From positions 248,001 to 312,000 of the forward strand of contig JAGBSO010000030.1 of assembly GCA_017631795.1 (NCBI GenBank): a stretch of DNA of 64,000 nucleotides. Reading direction: 5' to 3'. Below the pieces are notes generated by a model that saw only the letters and a program-made list of their open reading frames with translations, was not told where the DNA came from and did no database searches. Shown here one piece after another: positions 49,621 to 57,321 of this stretch. This DNA is from Clostridia bacterium. Lineage in GTDB: Bacteria; Bacillota; Clostridia; Oscillospirales; Acutalibacteraceae. Position numbers and translations under genes: made by a program. How positions within the stretch are numbered: position 1 is the first letter of the stretch; each line of letters opens with the position of its first letter.

Positions 49621-52182
49621 ATGTATAAAAAGATATTAGCAGTAATTCTGGTTGTGATGAATGTGTTTATGCTTTCATCATGCGGCATTGATAATGGTAT
49701 GGATATTCCTGATTTTGACATTTCTGAAAAAAATACTGAAGTGATCAATGATATTTCTGGTGACACAACTTTTGCCGATACAATAAAATATGCCTCACAG
49801 GTTGATGATGTCGCACAGTCTTATTACGGCAACACAGCAAGAACGTCATATGTGATGAAAAATAAGGATATGAAGATTGTGCATACTCTTACTTCAAAGC
49901 ATAACGGTGCAACGCTTTATAATAATGAAGGAAAAGTTCTTCTTGAAGATACATTCGATGTAACTTATATTGATGCTGAAGGAAATAATTACAGTTTATC
50001 TGAATCTGATACTGAAGGAAGAGTGAACACAACAAGACTCGGTGAATACTACAGAGAATGTCATATCAGAGATTTTTCTATCAATGATACTTTAAAAGTT
50101 GATAAGACATTCCATCTTTACGGTGACAGGCTTTATTCTCAGTTTTCACTTTTGTCATCTGTACCTGTCAGCGATATTATATATTATGCTGTATCTGTAA
50201 ATATAAAGAAAGTATCTGTTGATGGAATTGTATTCAAAGATGCTGATGGTGTTCACAATTCAATTGACAGTAATATGATGATGCATGTCAACAATACTGT
50301 TGAATATGTAGCTTTTGATATTGTAGAAACAGGTATTCTTGGTTTTATTTTTCCTGCTGATAAAAATTATACTGTCATTATTCAGGAAACAGCAGATAAT
50401 TATATATTGAATGTTTATTTAGATGCAGAAGATAAATCTTTTTCGATAAATGACATCAACGGAAACGGAGGATATGAGAATAATAATCTGACCGTTGGTT
50501 TCCGTATCTATAATGATAACACACATTCTTATGACGGAATAGAAAGTGAAGCTGAAATTGAACGTAACCCTCTTACAGATATTACCGTAAACGGTGGTAA
50601 TGCAGAAGGCAAATTCCTCGGTTATGATTCACTCAGCGGTGCATATCTTTTTTCAATGAAAGGTACAGACTTCAATTATGCATATCAGAATCCTGATTTT
50701 CAGTTCAGTATGCCTGTATCCGTTAAGAATGATGCACATAACAGAAATATCTACATAAGATCAAATGGTGATAACGGCTGTCTCGAATCAGCTGCAATTC
50801 TTGACGATACAAACACTCTTGTGCCTGTAAATGTTCAGGTCTGCAAGAATTTCCATGGTGATGGCGGTGAACCGTTTTACAGCGTAGCTGACCCGCAGTA
50901 TGGCGACAGTATTTTTCCTGTTTCACTTAAAGCTGACGAAAAAATTGATTTTACACTTCTGAATCTTTATCAGAATTGGGGTAAATATCCGCTTAAACAG
51001 CTTTCTTCAATTGAATTCCATGTTTCATATTATCATCTTTCAACAGGTACAACTGAATCCAATTGCATTGCGCCGTATTTTGTATTCGGTAAAGACGGTT
51101 GGACATTACCTGACTTCAGAACAGCAAGCGGAAATATGTGGGAAACACAGCCACAGTTCAATTCTGTCGGAATTCTGAAATTCATGACCTACCGTGACGG
51201 TAAAAACGACATTTATAGTGAAGTAGTGAACAGTGATATAGATTCTGTCGGTCAGACATACTCAGATATCACAACCACATTTTATTCAGATGACGGAAGT
51301 TACAGATATTCTCTCCGTCATGTTGAATTTCCTCAGACTGACGAAAACAGAACATACTATACACTGAATGTTGAATTTCTTGAAGACAAAACATTTGATA
51401 ACTTCAGAAAAGATTTTGATTTATTTTACTTTGACGGCAGATCGGTGCAGTTCAATAAACTGAGTTATCTTGATGCCGCAAATAATTCTGTATCGGAAGA
51501 TGTTGATACAAGCAAAAAAACGCAGTATTACGAACTCGGCAGTGATTCGCCTTATTGGAGCTTTTATGATGTAACGGATGAAACAGCAGGGGAGCTTGAA
51601 AAAGGGTTTGGTGCAAATTTTGCCATGATTATCAAAGACAGTGATATTATTATCAATGGTAAAACATCAGATATTCCGTTTGTTTTCCGTGAGAGTTCTG
51701 AAAAAGATATTACAAAAGGTGCATTGACACTTGATGCTGAAAATATTGAATTCAGAAAAGGTGACACTATCAGTATCAATATGATACTTTTACCGTGGGG
51801 AACAGGCACGGAAGAAAATGATATACAGGTGCAGGCTGTCAGGGAAGACAGTGCGCTGAAAGCTGTATCGGTTATTGCTAAAACAGGAACACTCACCGAA
51901 GATAGTTTTATTCCTGTTGTAAACTGCGAAAACAATATTGCTGAATTTATAATCAGTGGCGGCAGAAACAATATCGCGGTCAGAGTAAACGGATTTACAG
52001 AACTCAAGCTTCCTGAAATATTGATGAAAACACAGAACGGTTTTGAAAAAGTTGAAGTCTGTTCAACTAACGGTTATGACGGATATTCAGTATATTATAA
52101 TGCTGACGGTACATACGGATTTTCTTTCGTATTTCATGCAGAAAATCCTGACGATTCATATGCTTTCAGACTGGTTCAATGA
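49621..52182 (+). CDS. Large surface lipoprotein of unknown function (853 aa)
   Basis: Not recognised. The signal peptide ends at lipobox LSSC (Cys21), so the chain is anchored to the outer face of the membrane. The remaining ~830 residues look almost wholly beta-rich. A middle segment around residues 420-520 is the most enzyme-like, with many His, Asp, Glu and aromatic residues close together: FHGDGGEPFYSVADPQYGDS, LNLYQNWGKYPLKQL, EFHVSYYHLSTGTTESNCI, GKDGWTLPDFRT. The N-terminal ~300 residues could be a super-sandwich domain like those of sugar-acting enzymes. AGGAGGTG precedes ATG. Neighbours are sugar genes, so a polysaccharide-binding or -cleaving role is a guess. Confidence 0.75.
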   Translation: MYKKILAVILVVMNVFMLSSCGIDNGMDIPDFDISEKNTEVINDISGDTTFADTIKYASQVDDVAQSYYGNTARTSYVMKNKDMKIVHTLTSKHNGATLYNNEGKVLLEDTFDVTYIDAEGNNYSLSESDTEGRVNTTRLGEYYRECHIRDFSINDTLKVDKTFHLYGDRLYSQFSLLSSVPVSDIIYYAVSVNIKKVSVDGIVFKDADGVHNSIDSNMMMHVNNTVEYVAFDIVETGILGFIFPADKNYTVIIQETADNYILNVYLDAEDKSFSINDINGNGGYENNNLTVGFRIYNDNTHSYDGIESEAEIERNPLTDITVNGGNAEGKFLGYDSLSGAYLFSMKGTDFNYAYQNPDFQFSMPVSVKNDAHNRNIYIRSNGDNGCLESAAILDDTNTLVPVNVQVCKNFHGDGGEPFYSVADPQYGDSIFPVSLKADEKIDFTLLNLYQNWGKYPLKQLSSIEFHVSYYHLSTGTTESNCIAPYFVFGKDGWTLPDFRTASGNMWETQPQFNSVGILKFMTYRDGKNDIYSEVVNSDIDSVGQTYSDITTTFYSDDGSYRYSLRHVEFPQTDENRTYYTLNVEFLEDKTFDNFRKDFDLFYFDGRSVQFNKLSYLDAANNSVSEDVDTSKKTQYYELGSDSPYWSFYDVTDETAGELEKGFGANFAMIIKDSDIIINGKTSDIPFVFRESSEKDITKGALTLDAENIEFRKGDTISINMILLPWGTGTEENDIQVQAVREDSALKAVSVIAKTGTLTEDSFIPVVNCENNIAEFIISGGRNNIAVRVNGFTELKLPEILMKTQNGFEKVEVCSTNGYDGYSVYYNADGTYGFSFVFHAENPDDSYAFRLVQ

Positions 52183-52202
52183 TAAACTGAATTGATTGTG
52201 GG

Positions 52203-52241
52203 TAATATGCACAATAAAAAAATTGATTTTAGTGCATATTA
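52203..52241 (+). repeat. Inverted repeat after the lipoprotein gene
   Basis: Perfect 10-base arms TAATATGCAC / GTGCATATTA separated by 19 bases. No T-run follows, so it is either a weak terminator or a protein-binding site upstream of the liv promoter. Confidence 0.5.
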
Positions 52242-52266
52242 TCAGTGAATTATTCGAAAATTGTTG

Positions 52267-52295
52267 TTGACATAAGGTATCATAATGATTATAAT
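52267..52295 (+). promoter_or_regulatory. Promoter of the liv operon
   Basis: Perfect TTGACA (52267-52272), 17-base spacer, TATAAT (52290-52295). Confidence 0.88.
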
Positions 52296-52303
52296 TATTG
52301 TAT

Positions 52304-52374
52304 CACAAACTGTCATCATATAGGTGGCAGTTGTGGCGCATATGTCAAAATAAATTTTACATATGATATATGCG
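52304..52374 (+). promoter_or_regulatory. Structured leader of the liv operon
   Basis: Two hairpins follow the predicted start site. The first pairs CACAA(A)CTGTCA (52304-52315) with TGGCAGTTGTG (52325-52335), 11 bp with one bulge. The second can pair CGCATAT (52338-52344) with ATATGCG (52368-52374), or alternatively CATATGT with ACATATG. It may stabilise the mRNA or regulate it; it matches no riboswitch I know. Confidence 0.45.
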
Positions 52375-52398
52375 AAGAAAGTATTGGAGGTTTTTACA

Positions 52399-53610
52399 AT
52401 GAAACTCAAGAAGATTCTTGCTGTTCTTCTTGCTCTTGTAATGGTTCTTTCATTTGCTGCTTGTACAAAGACAACAGGCACAGAAGACGGATCAAATGTA
52501 GAAGCAAGCAATGTTGACAGCAACAACACCTTCGAAAAAGAAGGCGTAATCAAAATCGGTGGTATCGGACCCCTCACTGGCGACGCTGCACTTTACGGAA
52601 ATGCTGTTAAATATGGTGCTGAACTTGCAGTTAATGAAATTAATGCTGCAGGCGGTATCAACGGTTATAAAGTAGAGTACAAGATGGAAGACGACATGCA
52701 TGATGCTGAAAAGTCAGTTAATGCTTACGGTGTTCTTAAGGACTGGGGCATGCAGATGCTCATGGGTACAGTTACATCTGTTCCCTGTACAGCTGTATCA
52801 GACGAAGCTGCTAATGACAACATGTTCCTTCTTACTCCCTCAGGTTCTGCTGTTGAATGTCTTCAGGCAGGCGACACTCTTTTCAGAGTTTGTTTCTCAG
52901 ACCCCAACCAGGGTATTGCTTCTGCTGACTACATTGCTAATAACAACGTAGCTAAGAAGATCGGTATCATTTTCAATTCATCAGACGTTTACTCAACAGG
53001 TATCAAAGACAAGTTCGTTGAACAGGCTGCAACTAAAGGTCTTGAAATAGTTGCAACAGAAGCTTTCACAAACGACAGCGCAACAGACTTCACAGCTCAG
53101 CTTACAAACATCAAGGCAAACGGTGCTGAACTTGTATTCCTTCCCATCTACACAGCTCCTGCTTCTCTTATCCTTCAGCAGGCTAACACAATGGGCTTTG
53201 CTCCCATCTTCTTCGGATGTGACGGTCTCGATGGTATCCTTTCAGTTGAAAACTTCGATGCTTCTCTTGCAGAAGGCGTAATGCTTCTTACTCCCTTCGT
53301 TGCTAATGCAACAGATACTGCAACTGTAAACTTCGTAAATGGTTTCAAGGCACTTGCAGATGAAAAGTATCTTAACCAGTTCGCAGCTGATGCTTACGAT
53401 GCTATCTATGCTATCAAGGCAGCTGCTGAAAAGGCTAACGTTACTCCCGATATGGACGTAGCTGCTACAGGCGATGCTATGAAGGCAGCAATGGTTGAAA
53501 TTTCAATCGACGGTGTAACAGGTGCAGGTATCACTTGGACAGCTGATGGTGAACCTTCAAAGGAACCCAAAGCTGTTAAAATCGTTAATGGCGAGTACGT
53601 GGCTCCCTGA
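52399..53610 (+). CDS. livJ: Branched-chain amino acid-type ABC importer, substrate-binding lipoprotein
   Basis: Type I periplasmic-binding fold lipoprotein of 403 residues; lipobox FAAC with Cys22, then a Thr/Ser/Asp-rich linker. GPLTGDAALYGNAVKYGAELA and NEINAAGGINGYKVE are hallmark of LivJ-like receptors, and later YDAIYAIKAAAEKA. ATG 52399 follows GGAGG. It feeds the permease LivHM and ATPases LivGF encoded next. Leu/Ile/Val is the default substrate; amides, urea or short peptides are imported by near relatives, and the pocket cannot be read with certainty. Codon use is strongly biased (CTT, GAA, ACA), consistent with high expression. Confidence 0.9.
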   Translation: MKLKKILAVLLALVMVLSFAACTKTTGTEDGSNVEASNVDSNNTFEKEGVIKIGGIGPLTGDAALYGNAVKYGAELAVNEINAAGGINGYKVEYKMEDDMHDAEKSVNAYGVLKDWGMQMLMGTVTSVPCTAVSDEAANDNMFLLTPSGSAVECLQAGDTLFRVCFSDPNQGIASADYIANNNVAKKIGIIFNSSDVYSTGIKDKFVEQAATKGLEIVATEAFTNDSATDFTAQLTNIKANGAELVFLPIYTAPASLILQQANTMGFAPIFFGCDGLDGILSVENFDASLAEGVMLLTPFVANATDTATVNFVNGFKALADEKYLNQFAADAYDAIYAIKAAAEKANVTPDMDVAATGDAMKAAMVEISIDGVTGAGITWTADGEPSKEPKAVKIVNGEYVAP

Positions 53611-53636
53611 TTTTATAGTAATTGATTTTTCAGACG

Positions 53637-53664
53637 GGGTATGTCGTTTTATGGCGACATACCC
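53637..53664 (+). other. Intercistronic stem-loop 1 (livJ/livH)
   Basis: Perfect 10-bp stem GGGTATGTCG / CGACATACCC with an 8-base loop, no T-run. Stem-loops here commonly protect the receptor mRNA and dampen read-through, giving more receptor than permease. Confidence 0.7.
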
Positions 53665-53734
53665 ATGTTTGGGCTTTAGCATTGTTTAACAAGAGCTTTG
53701 AAACAGAGTATTTGTTGCTTTGTTATTTACAGAT

Positions 53735-53754
53735 GCCCTGTTTCAGGGCTTTTG
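53735..53754 (+). terminator. Intercistronic stem-loop 2, leaky terminator-like
   Basis: GCCCTG / CAGGGC with a TTT loop and a TTTT tail interrupted by G; a weak or conditional terminator before livH. Confidence 0.6.
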
Positions 53755-53799
53755 TGGTTATTAATAATTATTTTTACCCCTGTAAGGAGTGGGAATTTT

Positions 53800-54681
53800 A
53801 TGAAATTTTTATCACAGCTGATTTCCGGAATCAGTCTGGGCAGTATATATTCGCTTATTGCCCTCGGTTATACAATGGTTTACGGAATCGCAAAAATGCT
53901 TAACTTTGCTCACGGTGATGTTATCATGATCGGTGCATTTGTTATTTACACATTGTGTGTTACTGCAGGTTTACCTACAATTATTTGTGTGCTTATTGCA
54001 ATTGTTTTCTGTACACTTCTTGGTGTAACAATTGAAAGATTTGCCTACAAACCGCTTAGACAGGCAACCTCTCTTGCTGTTCTTATTACAGCAATAGGTG
54101 TCAGCTATCTTTTACAGAATGTAGCGCTTCTTATTTTCGGATCAGACACAAAGTCCTTTACATCAGTTGTAACTATTGATCCGATTTCATTTGCAGGCGG
54201 TGAGCTTGTAATATCAGGCGAAACAATTGTTACAATTATTGTTTCTGTCATTATAATGATTGCGCTCGTTATCTTTGTTAATAAATCAAAACCCGGCAAA
54301 GCTATGCTTGCAGTTTCAGAAGATAAAGGCGCAGCTCAGCTTATGGGTATTAATGTAAACGGAACAATTGCTCTTACTTTTGCAATCGGTTCTGCTCTCG
54401 CAGCTATTGCAGGTGCTCTTCTTTGTTCAACATATCCTGCACTCAGCCCTTATACAGGTGCAATGCCCGGTATCAAAGCTTTTGTTGCTGCTGTTCTTGG
54501 TGGTATCGGATCAATTCCCGGTGCTATGATCGGCGGTATTGTTCTTGGTGTTATTGAAAACTTAAGCAAAGGCTATATTTCTTCACAGCTTTCAGATGCG
54601 ATAGTTTTTGCTGTTCTTATAGTAGTTCTTCTTGTTCGTCCCACCGGTATTATGGGTAAGAAGATCAATGAGAAAGTGTGA
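53800..54681 (+). CDS. livH: Branched-chain amino acid ABC permease LivH
   Basis: Membrane subunit, about 293 residues, ~8 helices. ATG 53800 (MKFLSQLISG) follows AAGGAGTG; a longer frame to 53698 runs through the stem-loop. LGYTMVYGIAKMLNFAHGD is the standard start of LivH, and AVLGGIGSIPGAMIGGIVLG is its EAA-like cytosolic loop that contacts the ATPases. Followed by livM with an overlapping ribosome site. Confidence 0.93.
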   Translation: MKFLSQLISGISLGSIYSLIALGYTMVYGIAKMLNFAHGDVIMIGAFVIYTLCVTAGLPTIICVLIAIVFCTLLGVTIERFAYKPLRQATSLAVLITAIGVSYLLQNVALLIFGSDTKSFTSVVTIDPISFAGGELVISGETIVTIIVSVIIMIALVIFVNKSKPGKAMLAVSEDKGAAQLMGINVNGTIALTFAIGSALAAIAGALLCSTYPALSPYTGAMPGIKAFVAAVLGGIGSIPGAMIGGIVLGVIENLSKGYISSQLSDAIVFAVLIVVLLVRPTGIMGKKINEKV

Positions 54682-54692
54682 GGTGTGAAATT

Positions 54693-55796
54693 ATGGCTAA
54701 TAAATCAAACAATTCACCTCTTGTAAAGAAAAAAACAATGCGTCCCGTAACAAAGCAGAATCTCATTACTTATGTAATGGTAATTGCCGTGTTCACACTT
54801 TTTCAGACGCTTTCTGCAACAGGTAACCTTAAATATGCACACAAGGCTCTTCTTGTGCCCGTCTGTACAAGTATTATAATGGCTGTTTCTCTTAATCTTG
54901 TAGTTGGTGTGTTGGGTGAACTCAGTCTCGGTCACGCAGGATTTATGTGTGTCGGTGCATATGCCGGATCGTTTTTTTCCGTTCTTACTGAAGATGTTAT
55001 AACAGTTTCATGGCTCAGATTTATACTTGCTTTTGTAATTGCTGCAGTGTGTGCATCTGTTGCAGGTATTCTTATCGGTATTCCTGTTCTCCGACTTAAA
55101 GGTGACTATCTGGCAATTGTTACCCTTGCTTTTGGTGAGATTATCAAAACTATTGTAAATGCTCTTTATATCGGTAAAGATGCCGATGGTTTCCATGTTA
55201 CTCTTGACTCAACAAAACTTAATATTGCTGCTGACGGTCAGATTATTCTTAAAGGACCTCAGGGTATTACAGGTACACCTAAAGATTCTAATTTTGTTGT
55301 AGGTTTCATTCTTATCATGATTACACTTTTCATTGTTACAAATCTTATGGATTCAAGAACAGGTCGTGCAATCATGTCAATCCGTGACAACAGAATTGCT
55401 GCAGAATCAGTCGGTATTGATATAACAAAATACAAGCTTATGGTTTTCACCATCTCTGCTGCGCTTGCAGGTTGTGCAGGTGTTCTGTATTCTCACAATA
55501 TTTCAACACTCACTGCAACAACATCAAACTTCGGCTATAACATGTCAATTCTTGTTCTTGTTTATGTAGTACTTGGCGGACTTGGCAATATCAGAGGTTC
55601 AATAATTTCTGCCACAATTCTTTATGCTCTTCCCGAACTTCTCAGAGGTTTCAGTGAATACAGAATGCTTATCTATGCTATCATTCTTATAGTAATGATG
55701 ATTGTAAACAACGGAACTTATTTTGTGAAAATCAAAGAAAAGATTTTTTATAATTTTTCATCTAAAATCAAAAAAGACAAAAAGGAGGTAATTTGA
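54693..55796 (+). CDS. livM: Branched-chain amino acid ABC permease LivM
   Basis: Second membrane subunit, 367 residues. Start ATG 54693 has GAGGTG upstream. Motifs: VVGVLGELSLGHAGFMCVGAY, LRLKGDYLAIVTLAFGEI and VYVVLGGLGNIRGSIISA. An extra loop of ~35 residues (STKLNIAADGQIILKGPQG, near residues 168-190) lies between helices, a common place for length change. The C-terminal tail is Lys-rich. The livG ribosome site overlaps its end. Confidence 0.93.
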   Translation: MANKSNNSPLVKKKTMRPVTKQNLITYVMVIAVFTLFQTLSATGNLKYAHKALLVPVCTSIIMAVSLNLVVGVLGELSLGHAGFMCVGAYAGSFFSVLTEDVITVSWLRFILAFVIAAVCASVAGILIGIPVLRLKGDYLAIVTLAFGEIIKTIVNALYIGKDADGFHVTLDSTKLNIAADGQIILKGPQGITGTPKDSNFVVGFILIMITLFIVTNLMDSRTGRAIMSIRDNRIAAESVGIDITKYKLMVFTISAALAGCAGVLYSHNISTLTATTSNFGYNMSILVLVYVVLGGLGNIRGSIISATILYALPELLRGFSEYRMLIYAIILIVMMIVNNGTYFVKIKEKIFYNFSSKIKKDKKEVI

Positions 55797-55797
55797 G

Positions 55798-56556
55798 ATG
55801 GCATTGCTTGAAGTAAAAAATCTCGGTATTACCTTCGGTGGTCTTAAAGCTGTTGATAATTTCAATCTCACACTTGAAAAAGGTGCTCTTTATGGTCTTA
55901 TCGGCCCTAACGGTGCAGGTAAAACAACAGTTTTCAATCTTTTGACAGGTGTTTATAAGCCTACATCAGGCACATTTATGCTTGACGGTAAAGAAATGAA
56001 GGGTAAAAAACCTGCAGAAATCAACAAGGCAGGTATTGCTCGTACATTCCAGAATATCCGTCTTTTTAAGAATCTTTCAGTTCTTGATAATGTAAAAGTA
56101 GGGCTTCATAATCAGATGAAATATTCAACAGTTGCAGGTATTTTTAGATTGCCCGGCTTCTTCAAAACTGAAAAGAAGATGACTGAAAAAGCTCTTGAGC
56201 TTCTTAAGGTGTTCGGACTTGATGAACATGCTGATACACTTGCATCAAATCTTCCTTACGGTAAGCAGAGAAAGCTTGAGATCGCAAGAGCTATTGCAAC
56301 AAATCCCAAACTTCTGCTTCTTGATGAGCCTGCAGCAGGTATGAATCCTAACGAAACAAACGAACTTATGGAAACAATCAGATTTGTAAGAGATCATTTT
56401 GATCTTACTGTTCTTGTTATTGAACATGATATGAGTCTTGTTTCAGGTATATGTGAAGAGATTACAGTTCTCAATTTCGGTACAGAACTTGCAAAAGGCA
56501 AAACTGATGAAGTTCTTAAAAACCCCGAAGTTGTTAAGGCTTATCTCGGTCAGTAA
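55798..56556 (+). CDS. livG: Branched-chain amino acid ABC ATPase LivG
   Basis: ATPase of 252 residues. Walker A GPNGAGKTTVFNLLTG, Q-loop in GIARTFQNIRLFKNL, a signature variant NLPYGKQRKLEIARAI (LPYGKQR in place of LSGGQ, usual for LivG) and Walker B LLLDEPAAGMNP. The C-terminal GTELAKGKTDEVLKNPEVVK is typical. AAAGGAGG precedes ATG. Forms a heterodimer with LivF on LivHM. Confidence 0.95.
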   Translation: MALLEVKNLGITFGGLKAVDNFNLTLEKGALYGLIGPNGAGKTTVFNLLTGVYKPTSGTFMLDGKEMKGKKPAEINKAGIARTFQNIRLFKNLSVLDNVKVGLHNQMKYSTVAGIFRLPGFFKTEKKMTEKALELLKVFGLDEHADTLASNLPYGKQRKLEIARAIATNPKLLLLDEPAAGMNPNETNELMETIRFVRDHFDLTVLVIEHDMSLVSGICEEITVLNFGTELAKGKTDEVLKNPEVVKAYLGQ

Positions 56557-56571
56557 GGAGGACGAATTAAT

Positions 56572-57282
56572 ATGGCAATGCTTGAAGTTCGTGATCTGAA
56601 TGTATTTTTCGGTGTTATTCAGGCCATAAAAAATATATCATTTGATGTAAATCAGGGGGAAGTTGTAGCTCTTATCGGTGCAAACGGTGCTGGTAAAACA
56701 ACAACTCTCCATACAGTTACAGGTCTTCTTCCTGCAGCAAGCGGTAAGATTACTCTTGACGGAAAAGACCTCGGAAAAGTTCCCGCTCATAAGATTGTTT
56801 CAATGGGTATGGCACATGTTCCCGAAGGAAGACGCGTATTTGCAGCTCTTTCTGTTTACGATAATCTTAAATTAGGTGCTTTTACAAGAAAAGACAAGAA
56901 AGAGATTGAAGATTCACTCGAAATGGTTTTTGAAGCATTCCCCAGACTCAAAGAGCGTCACAATCAGGTTGCGGGTACTCTTTCAGGTGGTGAACAGCAG
57001 ATGCTTGCAATGGGTAGAGCTCTTATGAGTAAGCCCAGAATCATCCTTATGGATGAACCTTCAATGGGTCTTTCTCCATTGTATGTTACTGAAATTTTTG
57101 AAATTATCAAAAAAATCAAGAGTGAAGGAACAACAGTTCTTCTTGTTGAACAGAATGCTAATATGGCACTTCAGGTTGCTGACAGAGCTTATGTTCTTGA
57201 AACAGGAAAAATCATTATGGACGGAAAAGCAAGCGATCTTATGAATGATGAACGAGTTCGTAAAGCATATCTCGGTGCATAA
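56572..57282 (+). CDS. livF: Branched-chain amino acid ABC ATPase LivF
   Basis: ATPase of 236 residues. Walker A GANGAGKTTTLHTVTG, AHVPEGRRVFAALSVYDNL, signature LSGGEQQMLAMGRALM and Walker B ILMDEPSMGLSP. C-terminal VLETGKIIMDGKASDLMND. AGGAGGAC precedes ATG. Last gene of the operon; a terminator shared with pcrA follows. Confidence 0.95.
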   Translation: MAMLEVRDLNVFFGVIQAIKNISFDVNQGEVVALIGANGAGKTTTLHTVTGLLPAASGKITLDGKDLGKVPAHKIVSMGMAHVPEGRRVFAALSVYDNLKLGAFTRKDKKEIEDSLEMVFEAFPRLKERHNQVAGTLSGGEQQMLAMGRALMSKPRIILMDEPSMGLSPLYVTEIFEIIKKIKSEGTTVLLVEQNANMALQVADRAYVLETGKIIMDGKASDLMNDERVRKAYLGA

Positions 57283-57287
57283 AACAG

Positions 57288-57321
57288 AAAAGGAGTCGGT
57301 ATTCCGACTCCTTAATTTTTT
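57288..57321. terminator. Bidirectional terminator between livF and pcrA
   Basis: Perfect 10-bp stem AAGGAGTCGG / CCGACTCCTT with a TATT loop; T-run after, A-run before. Confidence 0.9.
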
